Assembly: GCA_947476925.1 (NCBI GenBank) | Contig: CANJSF010000005.1 | Coordinates: forward strand, 1 to 64,000 | Source: Rhodospirillaceae bacterium | GTDB lineage: Bacteria; Pseudomonadota; Alphaproteobacteria; Rhodospirillales; Rhodospirillaceae | DNA: 64,000 bases | Reading direction: 5' to 3' | In this document: one piece after another, positions 7,755 to 15,772 of the stretch | How positions within the stretch are numbered: position 1 is the stretch's first letter | Layout of the letters: every line of letters begins with the position of its first letter | The notes under the pieces: generated by a model | Databases searched by the model: none | What the model was told of the DNA's origin: nothing | The model's input: only the letters and a program-made list of their open reading frames with translations | Program-made: the position numbers and the translations under genes

Positions 7755-10379
7755 CTAAAGTGCCGCAGTGCGTTTACGGAATTTCTGGCGAACCAGTTCG
7801 GCCAACGTGTTGACAACAAACGTCATGACAAACAGCGTCAACGCGGCCAAAAACAACATGCGATAGAGCGTGCTGTCGCGAACGGCTTCGGGCAATTCGA
7901 CTGCAATATTGGCCGACAGCGCACGCAATCCTGAAAAAATGTTCCATTCGATAAGCGGCGTGTTGCCAGCCGCCATCACGACAATCATGGTCTCGCCGAC
8001 GGCGCGGCCCATGCCCACCATAATGCCGGCAAACACACCGCTCATAGCGGCAGGCAGAATAACACTGGTCGCCGTTTGCCATGGAGTAGCGCCGCAACCA
8101 AGGCTGGCTGCGCGCAAATGCTCCGGCACGGTGTTCAAAGCATCCTCGGCAATTGTGTAAATAATGGGGATAACGGCAAAACCCATGGCAAACGCAACAA
8201 CCAATGTGTTTCGCTGAACGTAGGTATCAACAACGCCCCCACGCACATCCAAGCCCAAGAACGTCAACGCCGCTGCAATTGCCGTGCTGATCAGGGCTGC
8301 AATCACCAATGTGATTCCCCAGCGTCCTAAATCCGCCAAGCCAGCGCCGAAACGGTCTTTTGATCGCAAGAGGTTTGACAAGCGCGCTGAAGAGATGCGG
8401 CCGGTGATGACCCACACGGCAATAAAAACGATGGGCAATAACACCAGTGCCGTAAATGGCGTACCGCTGCCGATGCTGCCATTGGTCCACGCCTTAAAAT
8501 CGCCCGCGAAAAATATCACCTCAAGGCTGGGCCCAGCAACGTATGCCACAACACCGCAAAGCAATAGCGTAACGACCATTGCGACAAATTTCGGCAAGCC
8601 GTCGTACTTCAGCTGAAATTGGTAGGGCAGCAACTGCCAGAGATACGCGCCCAGAAAGAGCCCCAGCGGTATGATGAAGAAAGCCATCATCACGGCGGCA
8701 ATCCATGTTTCCACAATTGGCGCCAGCACCAGAGCCGCGATAAAGCCCAGGACCACGGATGGCAACGAGGCCATCAGTTCCATTGTCGGCTTTACGACTG
8801 CGCGGATTTTGGGATGGACGAATTCAGACGTAAAAATGGCTGCGCCCAGCGCAATGGGAATCGCAAACAGCAACGAATACACCGTGGCCTTAATCGTGCC
8901 GAAAATCAGCGGTATCAACGAGAGCTTTGGCTCGAAGGCATCCGTTCCGGCCGATGATTGCCACGTATAGGTCGGCTCAGGGTAACCTTCGTACCAGACC
9001 TTGCCGAAAATCGTTTTCAGGGTTGTTTCTGGGTGCGGAACTTCAAAGTCCCACGCATAGACTGTACCATCAGCACTGATCGCCAGAGCCGCGTTTTGGC
9101 GCGGCGCTAAGGCTAAAGTTTGATAAGTTGGTTTTGCGTCGCCTGGCTTCAAACGCAGCAAGACCTGCTCGCTCGTTAAGTGACGAGCCCACACATTGCC
9201 GTCGGCATCAGCCGTAATAAACGACTTGCCGCGCTGACCAGCATCCATAGCGATGACAGCGGCGGTGTGCGGTTCAAGTGTCTTTGCTTTGACCAACGTG
9301 AAGCCATCAGTCGACGTCGCAGACTCGCGTGGCAAGCGGTAGTAGATGTTCACTGAACCATCGGATCCACCGACGACAATCGACTGCTCGCCGATCAGAA
9401 ACCCTAAGACGTTGATATCGACGGCGCCCGGAGCGAGATCAATGGCCTCGGCCAACTCGGGTTTGTCGAAGTTGCGGGTATCGTAACGATAAACGGTGCC
9501 TGACTTTTCAGCGATGTAAACCTGATCGGCCTTCTCGGTCATCAACACGCCAGACACAACAACGCCTGGTTTGAGGCCCGGCAACTCTGACGTCGTCAGC
9601 GTGATGGTCTCTTTATTGGTCATAAAGTTCTTTTTGGTTTCAGCCAGCGTGATGCGGCCAACGCCATTGGCATCAATCGTAATGAACGAGCGCGCGGGGC
9701 GTTCGGCCGTACCGCCCACCCGATAATCCAGCGCCATGATGGCTTCGCCGCCCGGAGTGATCTGCTGAGGTTCGCCCAGTTCTAATTTCACAAGTGTGCG
9801 CCGATATTGTGTCGCAGAAATCGACGTATAAATGGCGTTGCCGTCAGTCAGATCGTCAGTCGCGCCTAATTTTTGGAGTCCCGCTGGGGCGGAATTTGAT
9901 TCGATGATGTTCACCACCAACAGCATGCGGCCCAACCGCAACGTGCCGTCGCCAAAGCCAAAACCGACATATCCGCCCGCCAGTGTGCGCGCGAAAGCAG
10001 TTGCGGTTTGCCCACCGAAATCAAAGCTTGGAACAGTAATGGCGCGGCCTGTCTTGATATGGAAGGCGGAGACAGCGCCTGCGTCATCAACCGCAACTGA
10101 AATGGTGCGATATTCGTCGATAAAATCAGTCAGCGTTTTGTGGCCACCGGCCTGAAGGGCGACTTTGGTTTGGCCCTCAAGATGACCGCCCGTGAACAAC
10201 GGCACGACAACCTGAGCTAAAAAAACCATGATTCCGAAAACAGCTAAGATGACAGCGAGGCCACCAACGCGGATGACTCCGTCAGCGACTTTGTCGGCGA
10301 TTAGAACCGAACGCGGCGTCTTCATAGACCGACGCTGGCGGGGCAGGACTGAGGTCGGGTTTGAAGTCTCGGTTGTCAC
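7755..10379 (-). CDS. pstC: Phosphate ABC transporter permease PstC, extended form with beta-propeller-like region
   Basis: The protein has 874 residues. A membrane segment near 38-60 is followed by about 400 residues of beta-rich, WD/propeller-like sequence (repeated blocks such as DADGNVWARHL and SADGTVYAWDF), presumably in the periplasm. The C-terminal permease domain (about 520-870) carries ASLPSVVLGFIAALVLAP and the EAA-type loop TVPEHLRAASLGCGATPWQT. GTG 10379 is preferred because AAGGGGAT lies just upstream; an ATG eleven codons earlier has no site. It ends 10 bp before pstA. Confidence 0.9.
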   Translation of the reverse strand: MTTETSNPTSVLPRQRRSMKTPRSVLIADKVADGVIRVGGLAVILAVFGIMVFLAQVVVPLFTGGHLEGQTKVALQAGGHKTLTDFIDEYRTISVAVDDAGAVSAFHIKTGRAITVPSFDFGGQTATAFARTLAGGYVGFGFGDGTLRLGRMLLVVNIIESNSAPAGLQKLGATDDLTDGNAIYTSISATQYRRTLVKLELGEPQQITPGGEAIMALDYRVGGTAERPARSFITIDANGVGRITLAETKKNFMTNKETITLTTSELPGLKPGVVVSGVLMTEKADQVYIAEKSGTVYRYDTRNFDKPELAEAIDLAPGAVDINVLGFLIGEQSIVVGGSDGSVNIYYRLPRESATSTDGFTLVKAKTLEPHTAAVIAMDAGQRGKSFITADADGNVWARHLTSEQVLLRLKPGDAKPTYQTLALAPRQNAALAISADGTVYAWDFEVPHPETTLKTIFGKVWYEGYPEPTYTWQSSAGTDAFEPKLSLIPLIFGTIKATVYSLLFAIPIALGAAIFTSEFVHPKIRAVVKPTMELMASLPSVVLGFIAALVLAPIVETWIAAVMMAFFIIPLGLFLGAYLWQLLPYQFQLKYDGLPKFVAMVVTLLLCGVVAYVAGPSLEVIFFAGDFKAWTNGSIGSGTPFTALVLLPIVFIAVWVITGRISSARLSNLLRSKDRFGAGLADLGRWGITLVIAALISTAIAAALTFLGLDVRGGVVDTYVQRNTLVVAFAMGFAVIPIIYTIAEDALNTVPEHLRAASLGCGATPWQTATSVILPAAMSGVFAGIMVGMGRAVGETMIVVMAAGNTPLIEWNIFSGLRALSANIAVELPEAVRDSTLYRMLFLAALTLFVMTFVVNTLAELVRQKFRKRTAAL

Positions 10380-10416
10380 GCCAAATCCCCTTTTTGGAAC
10401 CTGCGGCATCTTAGTC

Positions 10417-10455
10417 GAAAAAAGAACGGCACCGGAGCCAATTTGCGCCGGTGCC
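10417..10455 (-). terminator. Terminator/attenuator between pstS and pstC
   Basis: On the minus strand an 8-bp perfect stem (GGCACCGG with CCGGTGCC, 12-base loop) is followed after three bases by a run of six T. It stands immediately downstream of pstS inside the operon. This arrangement would let most transcripts end after pstS and a fraction continue into pstCAB, giving an excess of binding protein. Confidence 0.75.
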
Positions 10456-10481
10456 ATTCCATATAAATCAGTGACTTAGCC

Positions 10482-11465
10482 CTATTTCAGGCCAAGCGCG
10501 GCCATGTCTTCTGCAGCGACTGCTGCGGGAAGCGGATAGTAGCCGTCCTTCACCGTGCCTTGCTGACCTTGCTTGGAGAGCACGAAGCGCAAGTACTCGG
10601 CGCGCAGCGGCTCAAGATCGCGACCAGGATTCTTGTTCACATAGACATAGAGGAAGCGCGTAATCGGGTAAGAACCCGCAGAGGCTTCTTCTTGCGATGG
10701 GTGATGGCAGGTATCGCCGTCTTTGGACGAAACATCGATGGCGCGCACATCAGCAGTCTTATAGCCAATGCCCGAGTAGCCAATGGCAGCTTTGTCCGAG
10801 GCAACGCTTTGTACCACGGCCGATGAGCCGGGTTGCTCTTTCACGCTGTCCTTATAATCGCCGTCGGCCATGGCAACTTCTTTGAAGTAGCCATAGGTGC
10901 CCGAAGCAGAGTTACGGCCGTACATAGAGATCGGTTTATTGGCCAGTTCACCGGTGACGCCCAATTGGCCCCACGTGGTGATGTCGTTTTTCAAGCCGCG
11001 CTTGCGGGTTTTGGAGAAGATCGCATCGATTTGCGGCAGGCTGAGGCAGGTCACTGGGCTATCTTTGTTCACAAACACAGCCAAGGCATCAACTGCAACG
11101 CGAACTGCGGTCGGCTTATAGCCGTACTTTTTCTCGAAGTCGTCGTTCTCACCCGCGCGCATCACGCGCGACATGGGACCGAACTGGGCCGTACCGGCGA
11201 TCAAAGCCGGCGGCGCGGTGCCCGAACCTTTGCCTTCGATCTCGATTTTCACGTTGGGGTATTCTTTGCTGTAACCTTCGGCCCACAGGGTCATGAGGTT
11301 ATTCAGCGTGTCAGACCCAATGGACTTGATGCTGCCCTCAACACCCGACACCTTCTTGTACTCTTTCAAGCCAGGGTCGATGTCGGCCGCGCTCGCTGTG
11401 CCGATCAAAGCGCTGCTCGCAAGCAAGGCGGATACGAAAAGTTTGCCGGTCGTTGTCCTCAACAT
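10482..11465 (-). CDS. pstS: Periplasmic phosphate-binding protein PstS
   Basis: The protein has 327 residues. A Sec signal peptide occupies residues 1-26, with cleavage expected after TASA. The mature protein shows phosphate-binder features: IKSIGSDTLNNLM near the start, EGKGSGTAPPAL, and the YGRNSASGTYGYFKE loop that in PstS proteins contacts phosphate. It delivers phosphate to PstC/PstA. ATG 11465 has CGGGAG upstream. The gene heads the pst operon, lies about 90 bp downstream of three Pho-box half-sites and is followed by a terminator-like hairpin. Confidence 0.94.
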   Translation of the reverse strand: MLRTTTGKLFVSALLASSALIGTASAADIDPGLKEYKKVSGVEGSIKSIGSDTLNNLMTLWAEGYSKEYPNVKIEIEGKGSGTAPPALIAGTAQFGPMSRVMRAGENDDFEKKYGYKPTAVRVAVDALAVFVNKDSPVTCLSLPQIDAIFSKTRKRGLKNDITTWGQLGVTGELANKPISMYGRNSASGTYGYFKEVAMADGDYKDSVKEQPGSSAVVQSVASDKAAIGYSGIGYKTADVRAIDVSSKDGDTCHHPSQEEASAGSYPITRFLYVYVNKNPGRDLEPLRAEYLRFVLSKQGQQGTVKDGYYPLPAAVAAEDMAALGLK

Positions 11466-11554
11466 CTTAGATCTCCCGATCAAGAAACGGTTTATGAGCC
11501 CCGGAATAGCCCGGTACGCTCCATGCACGATACTCCTATCGGCGGGTGCCAAAC

Positions 11555-11588
11555 CTTTTGTGACAGAAATATGAAGCTTTTGTGTCAG
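11555..11588 (-). promoter_or_regulatory. Pho box (PhoB operator) upstream of pstS
   Basis: Read on the minus strand, three 11-bp repeats follow one another: CTGACACAAAA, then GCTTCATATTT, then CTGTCACAAAA. The TCA cores are spaced exactly 11 bp apart, each followed by an A/T-rich patch. This is the tandem PhoB-box architecture (consensus CTGTCAT plus A/T). It sits about 90 bp before the pstS start, as expected for an activator site. Confidence 0.75.
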
Positions 11589-11646
11589 CGGCTGGGGATA
11601 AGTCGGCAGTCAGATAAATTTGTTATATAAATCAAAGACTTATAAA

Positions 11647-12288
11647 TTAGCCGCGAAGACCTTTAATGTTTCCAGCGTAATCTTTGGTGCCAAAAACGGC
11701 CGTTCCGGCCACCAAAACATTGGCCCCGGCTTTGATACATTCCGCTGCGGTTTGCGGGTTAATGCCACCATCGACTTCCAGTTCGATGGGCCGTGCGCCG
11801 ATCATGGCTTTAAGTTGCACAATTTTGTCGAGTTGGCTGCGGATGAACGACTGGCCCCCGAAGCCCGGGTTCACAGTCATAACCAAAATCAAATCCAATT
11901 TGTCGAGCACGTATTCCAAAACCGATGCAGGTGTCGAAGGGTTCAGCGACACACCCGCTTTTTTGCCCAGGGACTTAATGACTTGCAGTGAGCGGTCGAG
12001 ATGGGGCCCCGCTTCGGCGTGGACGGTAATGATATCTGAGCCCGCGTCGGCAAAGGCCGCGATGTAGGGATCAACCGGCGCAATCATCAAATGCACATCA
12101 AAAACCTTTTTCGAATGCGGCCGCAGCGCCTTCACAATCGACGGGCCGATTGTGATGTTGGGCACAAAGTGACCGTCCATGACATCGACGTGGATGTAGT
12201 CGGCCCCGGCTACATCGATGGCGCGGACTTCCTCGCCAAGACGAGCAAAGTCGGCAGATAAAATGCTGGGGGCGATTTTGACGGCCAT
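11647..12288 (-). CDS. rpe: Ribulose-phosphate 3-epimerase
   Basis: The protein has 213 residues folded as a TIM barrel. It interconverts ribulose 5-phosphate and xylulose 5-phosphate in the pentose phosphate pathway. Metal and catalytic residues are visible: His33 and Asp35 (YIHVDVMDG), His66 (FDVHLMI) and Asp173 (EVDGGIN). The phosphate-binding end [10 protein letters not shown] is also present. Transketolase, which uses its product, lies about 1.3 kb away on the same strand, but an opposite-strand small gene intervenes, so they are not one operon. Confidence 0.95.
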   Translation of the reverse strand: MAVKIAPSILSADFARLGEEVRAIDVAGADYIHVDVMDGHFVPNITIGPSIVKALRPHSKKVFDVHLMIAPVDPYIAAFADAGSDIITVHAEAGPHLDRSLQVIKSLGKKAGVSLNPSTPASVLEYVLDKLDLILVMTVNPGFGGQSFIRSQLDKIVQLKAMIGARPIELEVDGGINPQTAAECIKAGANVLVAGTAVFGTKDYAGNIKGLRG

Positions 12289-12446
12289 CGGCGTAAACCT
12301 TCAGATGCCTTGATCAGGATGGTGTCATACACCGCCAGGGGCACCAGCCCAAGCCCTGCCCTACATACAAATCTGTATCCGTGTGGCCTTGGGTCCAATC
12401 AGAGGGCACCTATATATCTTGAGGACCAATCACGGAGGGTGGAACG

Positions 12447-12587
12447 ATGACTGAGTATGATTATCTGCGCGAGCATGCGATGTGGGACTTCCAGTCAGAG
12501 CCAATCATACCGCCAACCCCTGCCATCGTGGGCATTGTGGCTTGCGTTGGCGCTTTCTTGGGCCTGGCCTTGGCCCTGGAAATCTAG
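12447..12587 (+). CDS. Small single-pass membrane protein (46 aa)
   Basis: The frame encodes 46 residues. A charged, aromatic N-terminal half (MTEYDYLREHAMWDFQSE) is followed by a PPTP turn and one hydrophobic segment (residues 25-44) ending in LEI. A strong ribosome site, GGAGGG, lies six bases before the ATG. The upstream gap contains an AT-rich stretch suitable for a promoter. The stop lies two bases before the stop of the convergent SUMF1-like gene. The ribosome site and clean topology support a real gene. No family is recognised; a small membrane regulator is only a guess. Confidence 0.6.
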   Translation: MTEYDYLREHAMWDFQSEPIIPPTPAIVGIVACVGAFLGLALALEI

Positions 12588-12588
12588 A

Positions 12589-13542
12589 TCAGCCGCCCAA
12601 ATCGCGGGCGAGCCGCAAGCCTAAAGTGCTGCTGCGATAGTCCGGCGTCTCGCGGCTGCGACCGGGCGCGCGTGCAAACCACGACCGGCTGTACCAACCC
12701 CCGCCGCGCACAATGACTTTCTCGCAACCCTCGACACGCCGCGCGCTGCCATCGGTGGGCGCGCCCTCGTAGGACGGCGGCGTAAAACAATCCTCGGTCC
12801 ACTCCCAGATGTTGCCGATCACGTCATGCAGACCAAACGCATTGGCTGGGAACGAGCCCACGGGGGCGGAAAATACAAAACCATCGCGGCACGGAAAGAA
12901 CCGTGAGGCATCGGCCACATCGCCGCCATGAGCCTCGGCTCGGCCCAGGTCAGACACGTTGGCATGGGCGCAAATCTTGTTATCGATCTTTTCAGTTTTA
13001 GCTCCGGCGCGGGCGACGTATTCCCATTCAGCTTCGCTGGGCACGCGGTAGCTCTGCCCGGTTTTGGCCGAGAGCCAGATTGAATAAGCGCGTGCGTCAT
13101 CAAGGGTAATGCAGCCGACCGGAAATCTGTCGGTTTGGCCATAGCCGGGCTCGCGCCACGTGGCAGTTGCGACCGGCCCCCATTTCTTTTGGGCGGAATC
13201 CCATGTGGTGCAATTGGCACTGCTGGCGCGCGCCGTTTCTGTTGCAAACACGGCGTATTCGCCCACGGTTAGTTCATAGCGCCCCATGGCAAAAGGTTTT
13301 GCAATGGTAACGGTGTGGGCGGGCCATTCACGCGCGCCCTGCTCGTCGGGCAAACCTGCTTTTGCGGTTTGCTCGGGCGTCGAGCCCATGGTGAAACGAC
13401 CGGCAGGCACAACAACCATTTCGGGGCACGTCGGGCAGTCACGAAAGACCGTGCCAACTTTTGGAACGGGCGCTGCATCTGCCGCGCACGCCAACAGGGC
13501 AATGGCGATCGACACACCAGCGATGTGCCCCCAAGCGCGCAT
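12589..13542 (-). CDS. SUMF1/formylglycine-generating-enzyme-like protein without catalytic cysteines
   Basis: The protein has 317 residues: a Sec signal peptide (about 1-23), then a SUMF1/FGE-sulfatase domain. Recognisable blocks are MVVVPAGRFTMGS, YRVPSEAEWEYVARAG, GNIWEWTEDC and VIVRGGGWYSRSW to STLGLRLAR. The two active-site cysteines of true FGE would fall in the stretch after RGGGWY, but serine and alanine occupy those positions. Sulfatase activation is therefore unlikely, and no sulfatase is nearby. Its ATG overlaps the tkt stop (TGATG), so it is translationally coupled to transketolase. It probably acts in the periplasm; its role is unknown. Confidence 0.85.
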   Translation of the reverse strand: MRAWGHIAGVSIAIALLACAADAAPVPKVGTVFRDCPTCPEMVVVPAGRFTMGSTPEQTAKAGLPDEQGAREWPAHTVTIAKPFAMGRYELTVGEYAVFATETARASSANCTTWDSAQKKWGPVATATWREPGYGQTDRFPVGCITLDDARAYSIWLSAKTGQSYRVPSEAEWEYVARAGAKTEKIDNKICAHANVSDLGRAEAHGGDVADASRFFPCRDGFVFSAPVGSFPANAFGLHDVIGNIWEWTEDCFTPPSYEGAPTDGSARRVEGCEKVIVRGGGWYSRSWFARAPGRSRETPDYRSSTLGLRLARDLGG

Positions 13543-15530
13543 CAGATGCGATTTTTGATAGCAGCGACGACGGCTTCAGCTGTGACGCCAAAGTGTTTGT
13601 ACAACGCTGGGGCCGGAGCCGAGGCGCCGAAGCTATCGATGCCGATGCTGGCGCCCTTGGCGCCTACATACTTCGCCCAGCCATAGGTGGATGCTGCTTC
13701 GACCGACACGCGCACATCGCCGCCCAACACTTGGGCCCGATAGCTTTCAGACTGTTGGTCAAACAATTCGGTACACACCATCGACACCACGGCCGTCCCG
13801 ATGCCATCGGCTTGCAGTTTGGCGCGCGCTTCGACCGCGAGGCTAACTTCGGAACCCGTCGCGATGATCGTGGCTTTGCGTGGGCCCTCGGCTTCCATCA
13901 GCACATAGCCGCCTTTGCCCGACAGGTTGGCCTCGGTATGGGTGGTGCGTAGCGTCGGCAAGTTCTGGCGGGTCAAGGCCAAGATCGACGGCCCCGTTTT
14001 GTGATGCAACGCCAGCGCCCAGCACTCGGCCGTTTCAACCGTATCGCATGGACGCATCACCAACACATTGTGCATCGCGCGCAACGAGGCCAGGTGCTCG
14101 ATGGGTTGATGAGTGGGGCCGTCTTCACCCAAACCAATTGAATCATGCGTCATGACGTAAATCACGCGTTGACCCATGAGCGCCGAAAGCCGGATCGATG
14201 GACGGCAATAATCAGTGAACACCAAGAAGGTTCCGCCGTACGGAATAATGCCGCCGTGGAGCGCCAAGCCGTTCATGGCCGCGGCCATCCCATGCTCACG
14301 CACCCCGTAATAGATGTAGCGACCAGCGTAGTCGGGCGCGGCGATGGGCTTCATAGGGCCGGTTTTGGTGTTATTGGACCCCGTCAGGTCAGCCGAACCG
14401 CCGATCATTTCCGGCACAACGGGCACAATGGCTTCTAAGACTGTTTGCGACGAAATCCGCGTGGCCACTTTTGGCTTTTCGTCCGAGGTTTTCTTTTTCA
14501 GTGCAGCGATGGCGCCATCGAAGCTGGCAGGCAAATCGCCGGCCATTGCGGTTTCAAACGCAGACCGCTGTACGCTATCTGCTTTTGCCAACCGCGCCTT
14601 CCATGCCTGATGCGCCGTTGCGCCTTTGGCACCTGCCGCGCGCCACACAGCCAGAATGTCGTCGGGCACAATAAACGGCGCATAGGCCCAGCCCAACTTC
14701 GCGCGTGCGCCCGCAATTTCCTCATCCCCCAAGGGCGAGCCGTGGGTTTTAGACGTGCCCGCCAACTTCGGAGCGCCAAAACCAATCACGGTGCGGCAGG
14801 CAATCATGGCTGGCTTGTCACTGGCCCGTGCCGCCTCAATCGCTTTCGCAATTGCTTCAGCGTCGTGGCCGTCCACCGCCCATGTGTTCCAGCCACAAGC
14901 TTCGAACCGTTTGCGCTGATCGTCCGACACCGTGAGATCGGTCGGGCCGTCGATGCTGATGTGGTTGTCGTCAAACAAGACGATCAGCTTGTTGAGCTTC
15001 AAATGCCCCGCCAGCGAAATCGCTTCGTGGCTAATGCCTTCCATGAGGCAGCCGTCACCGGCAATGACATAAGTATAATGATCGACAAGATCAGCGCCAA
15101 ACCGTGCTGCCAAAATGCGTTCGGCCAGCGCAAACCCAACGGCATTCGCGAGGCCCTGACCCAAAGGCCCGGTGGTTGTTTCAGCACCAGAGACATGGCC
15201 GAATTCTGGGTGGCCCGCTGTAATGCTGCCGAGCTGGCGGAAATTTTTGATCTGATCGAGGGTCATGTCCGGGTAACCGGCCAGGTACATCAGGCTATAA
15301 AGCAGCATGGACCCATGGCCCGCCGAGAGCACGAATCGGTCGCGGTCGGCCCAACGTGGTTGGGCAGCGTCGTATTTCAAAAAGCGCGTAAAAAGCACCG
15401 TCGCCACATCGGCCATACCCATGGGCATGCCGGGATGGCCGCTGTTTGCCTTTTGGACGGCATCAACCGACAAGAACCGGATTGCGTTGGCAAGCTGGTG
15501 ATCGGTCACTTTTTGAGATGATTCAGTCAT
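13542..15530 (-). CDS. tkt: Transketolase
   Basis: The protein has 662 residues, full length. It transfers two-carbon units between sugar phosphates in the pentose phosphate and Calvin-type pathways and uses thiamine diphosphate and Mg2+. The cofactor motif starts at GDG (158-160) and runs through the NHISIDGPT end. His residues of the substrate pocket appear in [11 protein letters not shown] and TTTGPLGQG. The pyrimidine-domain YGVREHGM is present, as is the phosphate-binding [17 protein letters not shown]. The stop overlaps the next start by one base. The 241-bp gap upstream holds an 18-bp perfect palindrome and a divergent ligase gene. Confidence 0.96.
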   Translation of the reverse strand: MTESSQKVTDHQLANAIRFLSVDAVQKANSGHPGMPMGMADVATVLFTRFLKYDAAQPRWADRDRFVLSAGHGSMLLYSLMYLAGYPDMTLDQIKNFRQLGSITAGHPEFGHVSGAETTTGPLGQGLANAVGFALAERILAARFGADLVDHYTYVIAGDGCLMEGISHEAISLAGHLKLNKLIVLFDDNHISIDGPTDLTVSDDQRKRFEACGWNTWAVDGHDAEAIAKAIEAARASDKPAMIACRTVIGFGAPKLAGTSKTHGSPLGDEEIAGARAKLGWAYAPFIVPDDILAVWRAAGAKGATAHQAWKARLAKADSVQRSAFETAMAGDLPASFDGAIAALKKKTSDEKPKVATRISSQTVLEAIVPVVPEMIGGSADLTGSNNTKTGPMKPIAAPDYAGRYIYYGVREHGMAAAMNGLALHGGIIPYGGTFLVFTDYCRPSIRLSALMGQRVIYVMTHDSIGLGEDGPTHQPIEHLASLRAMHNVLVMRPCDTVETAECWALALHHKTGPSILALTRQNLPTLRTTHTEANLSGKGGYVLMEAEGPRKATIIATGSEVSLAVEARAKLQADGIGTAVVSMVCTELFDQQSESYRAQVLGGDVRVSVEAASTYGWAKYVGAKGASIGIDSFGASAPAPALYKHFGVTAEAVVAAIKNRI

Positions 15531-15670
15531 GAAAATCAGTGGCTTATAATGTTTCTACTGTAACGAAAAACAGACCGTCAGCGCCGACGCTCGAATAGTT
15601 GTTTGCCCTTTTTGCTGACCCCTCCGGCGATTGCAAGGGCTGAATCGGCCGTGCGGCAAAAAGCCCCCGC

Positions 15671-15688
15671 CCTGTCAGGCCTGACAGG
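15671..15688. promoter_or_regulatory. 18-bp perfect palindrome in the tkt/ligase divergent region
   Basis: CCTGTCAGGCCTGACAGG reads the same on both strands. It lies about 140 bp from the tkt start and about 85 bp from the ligase start, so it could be an operator for either gene. As RNA it could fold into a 7-bp stem with a 4-base loop. On the minus strand a GC patch and TTTTT follow about ten bases later, so an RNA terminator is also possible. Confidence 0.4.
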
Positions 15689-15772
15689 TTCGCTCAATGC
15701 GGCAAATGCCCATGATAACGCCACACCGACCGAAGACCGGGAACAGGTCACGGCAACAAATTGGAGCAAACA

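Noticed and set aside
12589-13542. True formylglycine-generating enzyme
   Set aside because: Both cysteine positions are replaced and no sulfatase gene is in the window.
14445-15521. Long frame (358 codons) opposite tkt
   Set aside because: It runs antisense to a full-length, strongly recognised transketolase gene and has no ribosome site or recognisable motif. High GC at third positions opens such shadow frames.
15531-15772. Candidate 6S RNA or other non-coding RNA upstream of tkt
   Set aside because: Some alphaproteobacteria carry 6S RNA near tkt, but I could not build the long, interrupted stem with a central bubble that 6S requires. Only the 18-bp palindrome stands out. A covariance-model search would decide.
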